Assembly: GCF_009391885.1 (NCBI RefSeq)
Contig: NZ_VZII01000023.1
Coordinates: forward strand, 50,683 to 114,682
Source of the DNA: Pseudomonas sp. MN1F
GTDB lineage: Bacteria > Pseudomonadota > Gammaproteobacteria > Pseudomonadales > Pseudomonadaceae
Direction of reading: 5' to 3'
Length of the DNA: 64,000 bases
A model generated the notes under the pieces. That model saw nothing but the letters and a program-made list of their open reading frames with translations. It did no database searches and was not told the origin of the DNA. A program made the translations under genes and the position numbers. Shown here piece after piece: positions 26,254-34,900 of the stretch; position 1 is the stretch's first letter; the number at the start of each line of letters is the position of its first letter.

Positions 26254-26286
26254 AAAAAAAGCCGCTGATCGGCAGCGGCTTTAAAA
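26254..26286 (-). terminator. Intrinsic terminator after the small exported protein gene
   Basis: The minus-strand stem AAGCCGCTGCC/ATCAGCGGCTT followed by T7 is a canonical terminator. It lies 70 bp beyond the stop of the 73-aa secreted protein gene and insulates the porin promoter. Confidence 0.85.
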
Positions 26287-26356
26287 GGCTAACATATCGG
26301 CACCCACGGTGCCCATGGCGTAGCCGAGGGAAAACGGGAGCGGGTGCGACGCACGA

Positions 26357-26578
26357 TCAACTATCGGCATTGGCGTCGCTGGAAACTTTCGAAGCTGTCT
26401 GTTCTGCGTCTTTGCCGGCGTCAGCCTTGTGTGCCAGGGCTTCGCGGGAGTCTTGATGGACAGCGGCGAGTTCTGCAGTACGCGCTACGAAAGCCGGGGA
26501 TTCTTCGGCCATGGCCAGGGGCGACAACAACAGGGACGACAGAACGAAAACGCTGGCAATACCCATACTGTTGGACAT
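26357..26578 (-). CDS. Small exported protein, 73 aa, unknown function
   Basis: The product opens with a clear signal peptide (MSNSMGIASVFVLSSLLLSP) ending AMA|EES, leaving a mature peptide of about 48 residues rich in Ala, Glu, Asp and Lys and probably helical or disordered. I do not recognise a family. The ATG at 26578 is chosen because GAAGGT lies upstream; the frame extends nine more residues to 26605 without support. It lies 131 bp after the histidine kinase stop on the same strand, with its own terminator downstream. Possible periplasmic stress or metal-related role is only by association with the neighbouring two-component system. Confidence 0.7.
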   Translation of the reverse strand: MSNSMGIASVFVLSSLLLSPLAMAEESPAFVARTAELAAVHQDSREALAHKADAGKDAEQTASKVSSDANADS

Positions 26579-26709
26579 GTTTAAAACTACCTTCTTGCGG
26601 GGCAAGTGCTATGAGGACGGAGTTAAAGTTAGTCCGTTTAATGCCCCGGAAACAGCGCCTTTGGCGATAAGCACTGTTGCGCAAAAAGTAATGATCGCTG
26701 CTAAAGCAA

Positions 26710-28122
26710 TTAGACTTTTGCTGGGAACCCCCGTCCTTGAGCGCTTGGCAGGAGGATGCCGAAGGTGTTGGCGCCAGCAGCGCTGCGCACGAAAACCTCC
26801 CCGCCATGCATCAACGCGATCGCCTTGACGATGGCCAGGCCCAACCCATGGTTGCCGCCGCCACTGTTGCTGCGCGCTGCATCCACGCGATAGAAGCGTT
26901 CGAACAACAGTGGCAGGTGCGCAGCGTCGATAGCCGGCCCCGGGTTGCTCACGGCGATGCAGACCTGTTCCGGCCCAGCCTCGATCTGCACCTCGATCAC
27001 CCGGTTTGGCGCCGTATGCTGCACGGCATTGTTCAGCAGGTTGATCAACGCCCGGCGCAACTGGGCCTTCTCGATGGGCGCCTGGGCGTCGCCGCTGACG
27101 GTGACGCTGACCTGGGCGTCTTCGAGGATGTAGTCGAGGTAATCGAGGGTGGTGGCCACTTCCTCGGCCAGCGAGGCCTGGGTCAGGGCGGTGGCCTTGC
27201 TGCCCTGGTCGGCGCTGGCCAGGAACAGCATGTCGTTGATGATGCTGCGCAGGCGCTCCAGCTCTTCCAGGTTCGATTGCAGCACCTCGAAGTAATGCTC
27301 GGCGCTACGCCCGCGGGTGAGGGCGACCTGGGTCTGGCCGATCAGGTTGGTCAGTGGCGAGCGCAGTTCGTGGGCAACGTCGGCGTTGAAGGCTTCGAGC
27401 CGCGAATAGGCCTGGCTGACCCGGTCCAGGGCGGCATTGAAGGCACCGGCGAATTGCGCCAGTTCCGGTGCCAGGTTCTGCGTCTGCAGGCGGCCATCCA
27501 GGCGCGGCGGTGCCAGCGCCTGGGCCTCGACAGACAACGCCAGCAGTGGCCGCAGGCCAATGCGCGCCACCCAGTAACCCAGCACCGACGCCAGCAGTAC
27601 CCCCAGCACCGCCAAGCCGACAATGGCCACCAGCAGGCTGTGCTGGGCCTGCCAGAAGGTTTCGGTGTCGATGCCGATCAGAAAGCGCAGCGGCGGGCGC
27701 TCGCCCAGGGCCGGCAGTTCGCTGACCAGCACCTTGTACGGGTAAAGGTGGTCGGGCAGGTGCAGGTCGCGCATGCCTGGCGGGCCCTCGGCGAAGGCGC
27801 GGACCAGCTCGCTGGGCTGGCCGTACTCGTAGGCCGGGTTGCTGCTGACCACCCAGAAGCGGATGCGCTTGTCTTCCTCGCTGAGCAGGTTGAGCTTGTT
27901 GTTGATCTTGGCCCAGTGCTCGGGTGTGCCGAAGCGGTTGAGGGTGGATTCGAGCACGCTGAAGCGCGCATCCAGTTCCGCCGCTGGCAACAGGTCGAGG
28001 CTGCGGTCGACCTGGCGGTACAGCGCCGAGCCGATCAGCAGGAACACCCCCAGCGCCACCAGGATGAACAGCGCCGACAGGCGCAGGGCGATGGAGTTAA
28101 GCGGCGCGGTTTTCCAGGACAT
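26710..28122 (-). CDS. Heavy-metal-type sensor histidine kinase (CusS/CopS-like)
   Basis: The 470-residue kinase has an N-terminal membrane helix (about 12-34), a periplasmic region of roughly 130 residues, a second helix near 170-190, HAMP, a HisKA domain with AFNADVAHELRSPL (His near residue 250) and a HATPase domain with NLLNNAVQHTAP and HGLGLAIVKAIALMHGG. This arrangement matches the heavy-metal sensor kinase family. The ATG at 28122 overlaps the response regulator by 26 bp; the open frame to 28212 lies inside the regulator and is not used. It should phosphorylate the adjacent regulator. The stimulus may be a metal or another envelope stress; the linked pump is not a CzcA/CusA metal type. 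Confidence 0.92.
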   Translation of the reverse strand: MSWKTAPLNSIALRLSALFILVALGVFLLIGSALYRQVDRSLDLLPAAELDARFSVLESTLNRFGTPEHWAKINNKLNLLSEEDKRIRFWVVSSNPAYEYGQPSELVRAFAEGPPGMRDLHLPDHLYPYKVLVSELPALGERPPLRFLIGIDTETFWQAQHSLLVAIVGLAVLGVLLASVLGYWVARIGLRPLLALSVEAQALAPPRLDGRLQTQNLAPELAQFAGAFNAALDRVSQAYSRLEAFNADVAHELRSPLTNLIGQTQVALTRGRSAEHYFEVLQSNLEELERLRSIINDMLFLASADQGSKATALTQASLAEEVATTLDYLDYILEDAQVSVTVSGDAQAPIEKAQLRRALINLLNNAVQHTAPNRVIEVQIEAGPEQVCIAVSNPGPAIDAAHLPLLFERFYRVDAARSNSGGGNHGLGLAIVKAIALMHGGEVFVRSAAGANTFGILLPSAQGRGFPAKV

Positions 28123-28771
28123 AGCCCATGCCTCGGATGGTGTGCAGCAGCTTGTTGTCGAACGGCCCGTCGAGCTTGGCGCGCAGGCGCTTGATCGCCA
28201 CTTCGACGACATTGGCGTCGCTGTCGAAGTTGATGTCCCAGACCAGCTCGGCGATGGCGGTCTTGGAGAGGATTTCGCCCTGGCGCCGGGCCAGCACGCT
28301 GAGCAGCGAGAATTCCTTGGCGGTCAGTTCCAGGCGCTGGCCGGCGCGGCTGGCCTTGCGCGCCATCAGGTCGATCCACAGGTCGCCGACCTGGATCTGC
28401 AACGGCTCATGGGTGCTGCTGCGGCGGGTCAGGGCCTGCAGCCGGGCGACCAGCTCGAGGAACGAGAACGGCTTGCCCAGGTAATCGTCGGCGCCTTCGC
28501 GCAGGCCGTGGATGCGGTCTTCGACGCGTTCACGGGCGGTGAGCATGATCACCGGCGTCTGCTTGCGCGCCCGCAGTGCGCGCAGTACGCCGTAGCCGTC
28601 CAGGCCCGGCAGCATCACATCGAGCACGATCACCGCGTAGTCGCCTTCCAGGGCCAGGTGCAAGCCGTCGATACCATCCCGTGCAAGGTCGACGGTAAAG
28701 CCCTGCTCGGTCAGGCCGCGATGCAGGTAGTCGGCGGTTTTTTCTTCGTCTTCGATGATCAGCACACGCAT
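28097..28771 (-). CDS. OmpR-family response regulator (heavy-metal type, CusR/CopR-like)
   Basis: This 224-residue regulator has a receiver domain with acidic pocket EDEEKTA and phospho-acceptor D51 (IVLDVMLPGLDGYG), and a C-terminal winged helix (LELTAKEFSLLSVLARRQGE). It is 9 bp downstream of the RND pump and overlaps the kinase gene by 26 bp, so pump and sensor are likely expressed as one operon and autoregulated. Length and motifs are normal for the family. Its DNA target cannot be identified from this window. Confidence 0.94.
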   Translation of the reverse strand: MRVLIIEDEEKTADYLHRGLTEQGFTVDLARDGIDGLHLALEGDYAVIVLDVMLPGLDGYGVLRALRARKQTPVIMLTARERVEDRIHGLREGADDYLGKPFSFLELVARLQALTRRSSTHEPLQIQVGDLWIDLMARKASRAGQRLELTAKEFSLLSVLARRQGEILSKTAIAELVWDINFDSDANVVEVAIKRLRAKLDGPFDNKLLHTIRGMGYVLENRAA

Positions 28772-28780
28772 GGTCTTGTC

Positions 28781-31700
28781 CTAGCTGGCACTTTGCGCCG
28801 CCGCACGGGCAGCCTGGCGGCGGTGGAACAGGCGCTCCAGGGCCAAGTATATGACCGGGGTGGTGAACAGCGTCAGCGCCTGGCTCACCAGCAGCCCGCC
28901 GACCACCGCGATGCCCAGTGGCTGGCGCAGCTCGGCACCGGCGCCGAAGCCGAACATCAGCGGCACCGCGCCGAGCAGGGCGGCGAGGGTGGTCATGATG
29001 ATCGGCCGGAAGCGCGTCAGGCACGCCTGGTGAATCGCTTGCTCGGGTGTCATGCCGTGGTGGCGCTGGGCTTCCAGGGCGAAGTCGATGAGCAGGATAC
29101 CGTTCTTCTTGACGATACCGATCAGCAGCACCACGCCGATCAGGCCCATGATGCTGAAGTCCTGGCCCATCGCCCAGAGCAAGATCAACGCACCCAGGCC
29201 GGCCGACGGCAGGGTGGAAATAATTGTCAGCGGGTGGACGAAGCTCTCATAGAGCACGCCGAGAATGATGTACACCGCCACCAGCGCGGCGAGGATCAGC
29301 CAGGGCTGGCTCGACAGCGAACTCTGGAAAGCCTGGGCCGCACCTTGGAAGTTGCCACTGATCGAGTCGGGCATGCCCAGTTCGCGCTGGGTGCGTTCAA
29401 GGATTTTCACCGCATCGCCCAATGCCACGCCGGGGGCCAGGTTGAACGACAGGTTGGCCGCCGGGAACAGCCCGTCGTGGCTGATCGACAGCGGGCCGGT
29501 GCTGGGTGGCGCGACATGCGCCAGGGCCGACAGCGGCACCATCTCGTTGGTCAGCGGCGAGCGCAGGTAGAAGAAGTTCAGGCTCTCGGCCTTGCCGCGC
29601 TGCTTCGCATCCAGTTCAAGGATCACCTTGTACTGGTTGGTCTCGGTCTGGAATTCGCTGATCTGCCGCTGGCCAAAGGCATCGTACAGCGCCTGGTCGA
29701 CATCGGTGGTGGTCAGGCCGAAGCGCGCTGCGGCCTGGCGGTCGATGTCGATGCGGGTGACGCTGGCGCCCAGTTGCAAGTCGTTGGACAGGTCGCGGAA
29801 CACCGGGTCTTCCCGCAGCCGGTCGGTCAGGCGCTGGGTCCACAGGTTCAGCGCCACGCCGTCGTTGCTCTTGAGCACGTACTGGTACTGGGTGCGCGAC
29901 GGGCCGGAGCTGAGGTTGATGTCTTGGCCGGCCCGCATGTACAGGACGATGCCCGGCACCTGGGCCAGTTTCGGCCGCAGCCGGTCGATCAGCTCGCTGG
30001 CCGACACGTCGCGATCACCCCGCGGCTTGAGGGCGATCCAGAAACGGCCGTTGGCGATGGTCTGGTTGCTGCCGGTGACCCCCACCGAATGCGAGTAGGC
30101 CTGCACCGCCGGGTCGTCGCCGATGATCTTCGCCAGCGCCAGGTGCTTCTCGACCATCGACGGGTACGACACGTCCGCCGCCGCCTCGGTGGTGCCGAGG
30201 ATGAAACCGGTGTCCTGCAGCGGGAAGAAGCCCTTGGGGATGCCGACGTAACCGATTACCGCCAGGGCCAAGGTCACGCCGAACACGCCAAGGGTCAGGC
30301 GCTGGTGGGCGAGGGCACGGTTCAGGCCCTTTTCGTACCACTTCACCAGACGCTCGCCGAAGCCACCGTGCTGCTCGCCGGGTGGGCGGCGCATGAACAG
30401 TGCGCACAGGGTCGGCGCCAGGGTCAGCGACACCACTACCGAAATCAGAATGGTCGAGGTGGCGGTCAGGGCGAACTCCTTGAACAGCCGGCCGACCACA
30501 CCGCCCATGAACAGCAGCGGGATGAACGCGGCGATCAGCGAGAAGCTGATCGACACCACGGTGAAGCCGATCTCGCCTGCGCCCTTGAGCGCTGCCGTGC
30601 GGCTGTCGTCGCCAGCCTCAAGGTGGCGGTGGATGTTCTCCACCACGACGATGGCGTCGTCCACCACGAAGCCCACCGAGATGACGATGGCCACCAGCGT
30701 GAGGTTGTTGAGGCTGAAGCCCAGTACATACATCAGTGCGCAACTGGCGATCAGCGACACGCCGAGCACGCTGGACACCACCATCGTTGCCGACCACTGG
30801 CGCAGGAACAGCGCCATCACCCCAATCACCAGGGCCACGGCGATCATCAGGGTCAGCTCCACCTCGTGCAAGGAGGCGCGGATGGTCTGGGTGCGGTCCT
30901 GCAGTACCGACACTTCGATCGACGCCGGGAGCATTTCCTGCAGCTTGGGCAGGGCCGCCAGCACCCGGTCGACGGTGTCGACGATATTCGCCCCGGGCTG
31001 GCGGAACACCACCAGGTTGAGCCCCGGCTGGTCGCCGGACCAGGCTTTGACGTAGGCATTCTCGGCGCCGTTGATGACCTTGGCCACGTCCTTGAGGTGC
31101 ACTGGCGCGCCGTTACGGTACGAGACGATCAGCTGGGCGTAGTCCTCGGGGTGGAACAGCTGGTCGTTGGCGGCGATGGTCGAGACGCTGTGTTCGCCGT
31201 ACAACGCGCCCTTGGCCAGGTTCAGGCTGGTCTGCTGGATGGCCTGGCGTACATCGGCCAGGGTCAGGCCGATGGCGGCGAGTTTTTCTGGCTGGGCCTG
31301 CACACGGATGGCCGGGCGTAGCTGGCCGGTGATGTTGATCAGGCCGACCCCTTCAATCTGGCTGAGTTGGCGTGCCAGCAGGGTTTCGGCGTAGTCGCTG
31401 AGGTCATTGCCGGGCATTTGCGCGGAGCTGACGGTGAGCACCAGTACCGGGCTGTCGGCCGGGTTGACCTTGCGCCAGGTCGGCGGGTTGGGCAGGTCCT
31501 GGGGCAGGCGCGCAGTGGCGGTGTTGATCGCCGCCTGGACTTCCTGGGCGGCGGTGTCGATGTTCTTGTCGAGGGTGAACTGCAGAATCAGCGTGGTCGA
31601 ACCCAGCGCGCTGCTGCTGGTCATCTGGGTCATGCCGGGGATGGCACTGAACTGCACTTCCAGCGGCGTGGCCACCGACGATGCCATGGTTTCCGGGCTG

Positions 31701-31873
31701 GCACCGGGCAGCTGGGTGGTGACCTGGATGGTCGGGAAATCCGCTTCGGGCAGCGGTGCCACCGGCAGCCGCGGGAAGGCGATGGCGCCCAGCAGCATCA
31801 GGGCGAAGGTCAGCAGCAGGGTGGCGATCGGGTGGTCGATGCACCAGGCCGAGACACCGTTGCGGGTATTCAT
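28781..31873 (-). CDS. RND efflux permease, HAE-1/MdtB-MdtC-like
   Basis: The 1030-residue inner membrane pump shows the twelve-span RND plan: TM1 at DHPIATLLLTFALMLLGAIAF, two large periplasmic loops, and TM4 with the proton-relay Asp pair VGFVVDDAIVVVENIHR. It resembles the multidrug MdtB/MdtC (MuxB/MuxC) branch by eye rather than metal-exporting CzcA. Unlike mdtABC, only one permease gene is present, so a homotrimer is expected. Its ATG overlaps the adaptor stop by 4 bp. No outer membrane factor lies in the operon, so it may borrow a TolC/OprM elsewhere. Substrates are unknown; control by the downstream two-component system is inferred. Confidence 0.93.
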   Translation of the reverse strand: MNTRNGVSAWCIDHPIATLLLTFALMLLGAIAFPRLPVAPLPEADFPTIQVTTQLPGASPETMASSVATPLEVQFSAIPGMTQMTSSSALGSTTLILQFTLDKNIDTAAQEVQAAINTATARLPQDLPNPPTWRKVNPADSPVLVLTVSSAQMPGNDLSDYAETLLARQLSQIEGVGLINITGQLRPAIRVQAQPEKLAAIGLTLADVRQAIQQTSLNLAKGALYGEHSVSTIAANDQLFHPEDYAQLIVSYRNGAPVHLKDVAKVINGAENAYVKAWSGDQPGLNLVVFRQPGANIVDTVDRVLAALPKLQEMLPASIEVSVLQDRTQTIRASLHEVELTLMIAVALVIGVMALFLRQWSATMVVSSVLGVSLIASCALMYVLGFSLNNLTLVAIVISVGFVVDDAIVVVENIHRHLEAGDDSRTAALKGAGEIGFTVVSISFSLIAAFIPLLFMGGVVGRLFKEFALTATSTILISVVVSLTLAPTLCALFMRRPPGEQHGGFGERLVKWYEKGLNRALAHQRLTLGVFGVTLALAVIGYVGIPKGFFPLQDTGFILGTTEAAADVSYPSMVEKHLALAKIIGDDPAVQAYSHSVGVTGSNQTIANGRFWIALKPRGDRDVSASELIDRLRPKLAQVPGIVLYMRAGQDINLSSGPSRTQYQYVLKSNDGVALNLWTQRLTDRLREDPVFRDLSNDLQLGASVTRIDIDRQAAARFGLTTTDVDQALYDAFGQRQISEFQTETNQYKVILELDAKQRGKAESLNFFYLRSPLTNEMVPLSALAHVAPPSTGPLSISHDGLFPAANLSFNLAPGVALGDAVKILERTQRELGMPDSISGNFQGAAQAFQSSLSSQPWLILAALVAVYIILGVLYESFVHPLTIISTLPSAGLGALILLWAMGQDFSIMGLIGVVLLIGIVKKNGILLIDFALEAQRHHGMTPEQAIHQACLTRFRPIIMTTLAALLGAVPLMFGFGAGAELRQPLGIAVVGGLLVSQALTLFTTPVIYLALERLFHRRQAARAAAQSAS

Positions 31874-33033
31874 GGCTGGCTCCTGCGCTCAGCCATTTGC
31901 GCCGGCGGCGGGGCGTTCGGGGTGACCTCGACCCGCGAACCGGGCTTGAGCCGTGACTGGCCGTCGAGCACCAGGCGCTCGCCAGGCTTGACCCCGGCGA
32001 TGATGTTCAGGCCGCTGTCCTGATAAAGCACCTTGACCGGCACGGCGGTGACCTTGTCACCGTCCAGGCGGTAGACAAAGTGCCCGTCGACGCCGCGCTG
32101 CACCACCGGCGGCGGCACCACCAGGGCGTTCTCCTCGACTGCGGTGCGCAAGCGGATGGTGACCAGTTGCCCCGGCCACAGGCGGCCGTCCTTGTTGTCG
32201 AATTCGGCTTTGACCCGCACCGTGCCGGTGTTGGCCGAGATCTGGTTGTCGATCAGTGCCAGGTGGCCTTCGCCGAGCAGGTTGCGTTCGCCGTCGGCAT
32301 CCATGTAGGCCTGCACCAGCGCTGGAGTGGGCGCCTTGAGCAGGGCCTGCAGGGTTGGCAGCATCTGTTGCGGCAAGGCGAACTCGACGGCGATCGGGTC
32401 GATCTGGGTGACGCTGAACAGGCCTTGGGTATCGGTGGTCCGTACCAGGTTGCCGGGGTCGACATTGCGGATGCCGACGCGACCGGTCACGGGCGAGCGG
32501 ATCTGCGTGTACGACAGCTGCACCTCGGCATTGGCGATGGCCGCCTGGTTGCCCTTGACGGTGGCCTGCAGCTGGTTGACCAGTGCCTGTTGCTGGTCGA
32601 GGGTCTGTTTGGACACGCCATCGTCGGTGCTGAGCAGGCGGTAGCGCTTGAGGTCGACGCCGGCCACCTGGATCTGCGCCTGGCTCTGGCCGAGCTGGGC
32701 GCGGGCCTGGTCGAGGCTGGCGCGGATCGCCCGGTCATCCAGGGTGGCGAGCAGGTCGCCTTCCTTCACCCATTGGCCCTCTTTGACCAGCACTTGGGTC
32801 AGCACGCCTTCGACCTGTGGCCGCACTTCGACGCTGTGCAGGGATAGCACCGAGCCGATGGCGCTGGCGAAGCGCGGCACATCCTGCTGGGCGACGCTGA
32901 CCACTCGCACCGGGATCGCCGCTTGCGCACGCGGCGCGGTGGCCGGCTGGCGCTGGGCATACCAGACGCCTGCGGTCGCCAGGGCGAGCAGTGCCAACGC
33001 AGCGATAAGCATGGAACGGGAAGGACGTCGCAT
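31870..33033 (-). CDS. RND periplasmic adaptor (membrane fusion protein)
   Basis: The 387-residue adaptor starts with a membrane anchor or uncleaved signal (SMLIAALALLALATAGVWYA), followed by the beta-barrel/lipoyl segments (HSVEVRPQVEGVLTQVLVKEGQWVKEGDLLATLDDR) and a helical hairpin rich in Gln and Leu, typical of MdtA/AcrA proteins. It bridges the RND pump to an outer membrane channel. The ATG at 33033 has AAGGTG nine bases upstream; a TTG at 33054 has no ribosome site. It is the first gene of the adaptor-pump-regulator-kinase operon and overlaps the pump by 4 bp. No lipobox cysteine is visible. Confidence 0.92.
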   Translation of the reverse strand: MRRPSRSMLIAALALLALATAGVWYAQRQPATAPRAQAAIPVRVVSVAQQDVPRFASAIGSVLSLHSVEVRPQVEGVLTQVLVKEGQWVKEGDLLATLDDRAIRASLDQARAQLGQSQAQIQVAGVDLKRYRLLSTDDGVSKQTLDQQQALVNQLQATVKGNQAAIANAEVQLSYTQIRSPVTGRVGIRNVDPGNLVRTTDTQGLFSVTQIDPIAVEFALPQQMLPTLQALLKAPTPALVQAYMDADGERNLLGEGHLALIDNQISANTGTVRVKAEFDNKDGRLWPGQLVTIRLRTAVEENALVVPPPVVQRGVDGHFVYRLDGDKVTAVPVKVLYQDSGLNIIAGVKPGERLVLDGQSRLKPGSRVEVTPNAPPPAQMAERRSQP

Positions 33034-33163
33034 CGGCGCGGGCACCTTGGCCAAGGGGGGAACGGAGGTGTGTATTGGAGTTTATAGCGCTGTGACCGGG
33101 TCGGCAGCGTGACAGCTGGCTGACAGCGGTGACAGGTTGGGGGTGGGACCAGCTTCCAGTCCT

Positions 33164-33290
33164 GCGCTGTACTTGTGGGAGCCGCGCTTGCCGGCGATGG
33201 GCCGCAAAGCGACCCCACGATTTCAAGGTTGTTGCATAAATTGCCGGGGCCGCTTCGCGGCCCATCGCCGGCAAGCGCGGCTCCCACAGG
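33164..33290. repeat. Long REP pair (BIME), copy 1
   Basis: Two inverted REP units (TTGCCGGCGATGGGCCGC and GCGGCCCATCGCCGGCAA) sit in outer arms GTGGGAGCCGCGC/GCGCGGCTCCCAC, around the spacer ATTTCAAGGTTGTTGCATAA. A nearly identical copy, including the spacer, is at 36274-36399. Confidence 0.92.
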
Positions 33291-33497
33291 AGAGCGGAGC
33301 GCGGCAAGCAGCTGTAGGAAAATTCCCAAACTGAAACCAAATGCTTCAAGAGCCTGGGGTGACGAATTATCCTACGCGCTCTGTCGGATGGCGTCTGATA
33401 GTCGGGGAACTGCTTCAGCGATAACTTCACGGTTCGCCAAAAACGGCGAGCGGCCGTGAGAAAGCTGCAGTAACTTTCCTAATCAAGCCAACTGCTA

Positions 33498-33574
33498 TGG
33501 CAGCCGTGCGCGTGAGACTTCGGTCTAGCCGCGGTGATTGGGACGCGGTTTTCTCACCTCGCGTACGGCTGCCA
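33498..33574 (+). ncRNA. Predicted three-way-junction RNA leader of the DUF6124/DUF3077 genes
   Basis: A 15-bp closing stem pairs 33498-33512 with 33560-33574 (one G-U pair). Within it are a 4-bp hairpin capped by a C(UUCG)G tetraloop (33515-33526) and a 5-bp hairpin (33529-33533 with 33544-33548, ten-base loop). The structure ends 59 bases before the ATG at 33634 and is followed by the purine-rich GTGAGAAAGAGAAGGTGG. It could be a cis-regulatory leader, or part of a small RNA. Folding was done by hand. Confidence 0.6.
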
Positions 33575-33633
33575 CCCTATCTGTGAGAAAGAGAAGGTGG
33601 TCGCTATTCAGCGTTTCCAATCGAGATCCAATC

Positions 33634-33891
33634 ATGAAAAAGATAGTTCCCGATCCACCACCCTCTTTCCCCCTCCCTTACATCAAAATAATCGCCGACC
33701 TAACCTTCGAAGACGCCAAACCCCACGCTGCCGCCCTGATGGACAGCCTCTCCAGCACCATCCAGGTCTTGCTCGAAACCGAGGTCGAAGACCACCGCAA
33801 GGTCCTGCTGGAAAACATGAGCATCCTCACTGAACTGCTCCGTGTTCTGTTCGCCCATTTGGCCATGCAGGAGGTTACCCATGAGCAATGA
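33634..33891 (+). CDS. DUF6124-like small protein
   Basis: The 85-residue product has a Pro-rich start (MKKIVPDPPPSFPLP) followed by a helical bundle-like region (AAALMDSLSSTIQVLLETEV, then LLENMSILTELLRVLFAHLA) ending EVTHEQ, in keeping with the DUF6124 proteins that precede DUF3077 genes in Pseudomonas. Function is unknown. The ATG at 33634 has only a weak CGAGA upstream, so translation may depend on the structured leader. The stop overlaps the next gene by 11 bp, implying coupling. In-frame upstream codons reach 33538 but lie inside the predicted RNA structure. Confidence 0.75.
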   Translation: MKKIVPDPPPSFPLPYIKIIADLTFEDAKPHAAALMDSLSSTIQVLLETEVEDHRKVLLENMSILTELLRVLFAHLAMQEVTHEQ

Positions 33892-34132
33892 ACTGAAGTC
33901 ACGCAGCACAGCCGGCAAAGAAACCTTCCTCGACCTTTACGCCATCCAGCCGGGTATCCCGCTCGATCACGCGTTTGATGAGCTGTCAGTCTTGCTCGGT
34001 TGTATCCGCCATTTGAGCGAAGAGGCAGAGATGGAAGGCAACCTGATCGCAGGTAGTGCGGCGCGGATTCTCAGTGCTATGGCCAAGGCACTGATCAATG
34101 ATATGGAGATGGGTCTGAATCGCAGCGCCTGA
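33881..34132 (+). CDS. DUF3077 family small protein
   Basis: This 83-residue protein carries the DUF3077 pattern: a short polar N-terminus, then LYAIQPGIPLDHAFDELSVL and a C-terminal helix (AARILSAMAKALINDMEMGL). The family is common and multicopy in Pseudomonas, always as small paired genes, and has no known function. CAGGAGG at 33868-33874 gives a good ribosome site for ATG 33881, and the gene overlaps the DUF6124-like gene by 11 bp. It is convergent with the YkgJ-type gene. Small size, pairing and coupling resemble toxin-antitoxin layouts, but I see no recognised toxin motif. Confidence 0.82.
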   Translation: MSNELKSRSTAGKETFLDLYAIQPGIPLDHAFDELSVLLGCIRHLSEEAEMEGNLIAGSAARILSAMAKALINDMEMGLNRSA

Positions 34133-34165
34133 TCGATGGTGGGGCCGCTTTGCGGCCCTGCTTAG

Positions 34166-34900
34166 CTAAAAACCGATGAAGGCATAGTAGACCGGCGCTT
34201 CAGCAGTGGTCCGCAACCCCCGAGCCTGCAAGTCATTCACCAGCTCAGGCTGCTCTACGTGCAGCGTCCACTCGACCCCTGTCCCTGACAAAGCCTGTGC
34301 CAGCGCCCCAGCAAAGGCCACCATTTCTGGCAAATAGGCAGTAAACCCATTGCCCTTGAGCGCACTGGTGGTCATCCCCAGCGCCTCGCAAATGGCCACC
34401 TTGGCCGCAATATCATCACGATCCGCCTGCCGCGAAGCCTGCACCAGCGCCAGCAGCGCCGGGTCCACCGGCAGCGAACCATGAATCAGCTCGGGCCCTT
34501 GCTCCCAAGCCTCGGGCGGGCAGTCCTTGTTCTCTGGCCGCAGCGGAATATGCGGGTTGATCTCCACCGGGTAGATGCGACAGACCAGCGGTCGGCTTTC
34601 ATAGATGGTGCACAGGTCGTTGTCATCGAGGTTGCGGCAGCGCCCCGGGTTGAACGCGGCAAAGGTCACCGAAACGCGCACTTCGCTGCCCCCGCAAGGC
34701 ACCGGATACGAACGACGCAGCACATGCTCACGCTGGTCCGCCGGCATGCCCGGCCCATCGGTGACGAAACCCTCGATCAAGACGATCACCTGGCCGCCTG
34801 CTGCAGCCCACTGGCGTGCCTCGTCCAGGGTCAATGGCACATGGTGGCCGGTGCAGCACTTGCCACAGCCGGTACAGGCAAAACGCAGGCTGTCGTTCAC
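34166..34900 (-). CDS. YkgJ-type CxxCxxCC cluster-binding protein
   Basis: The 244-residue protein contains the CxxCxxCC signature near its N-terminus (CTGCGKCC, residues 9-16) and the distal cysteine group CRNLDDNDLCTIYESRPLVC typical of UPF0153/YkgJ proteins, which probably bind zinc or an iron-sulfur cluster. Function is not established. The GTG at 34900 gives VNDSLRFACTGCG and overlaps the stop of the preceding gene by 4 bp (GTGA), a normal coupling; an ATG at 34918 (MEPGRQ) is an alternative. The C-terminal 60 residues extend beyond the minimal family. It shares the strand and probably the transcript of the small exported protein upstream. Confidence 0.82.
   Translation of the reverse strand: MNDSLRFACTGCGKCCTGHHVPLTLDEARQWAAAGGQVIVLIEGFVTDGPGMPADQREHVLRRSYPVPCGGSEVRVSVTFAAFNPGRCRNLDDNDLCTIYESRPLVCRIYPVEINPHIPLRPENKDCPPEAWEQGPELIHGSLPVDPALLALVQASRQADRDDIAAKVAICEALGMTTSALKGNGFTAYLPEMVAFAGALAQALSGTGVEWTLHVEQPELVNDLQARGLRTTAEAPVYYAFIGF

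Larger units (their letters stand above)
33034..33633. other. 600-bp intergenic region with REP pair and structured leader
   Basis: This gene-free stretch separates the efflux operon from the DUF6124/DUF3077 pair. It holds the efflux promoter, a long REP pair (33164-33290), an unassigned part at about 33291-33496 where I see nothing definite, and a predicted structured RNA leader (33498-33574). Confidence 0.7.

Noticed and set aside
27839..31321. Plus-strand frame of 1160 codons across the efflux operon
   Set aside because: It runs antisense through the kinase, regulator and pump genes, all of which have intact motifs; its own composition is that of a shadow frame.
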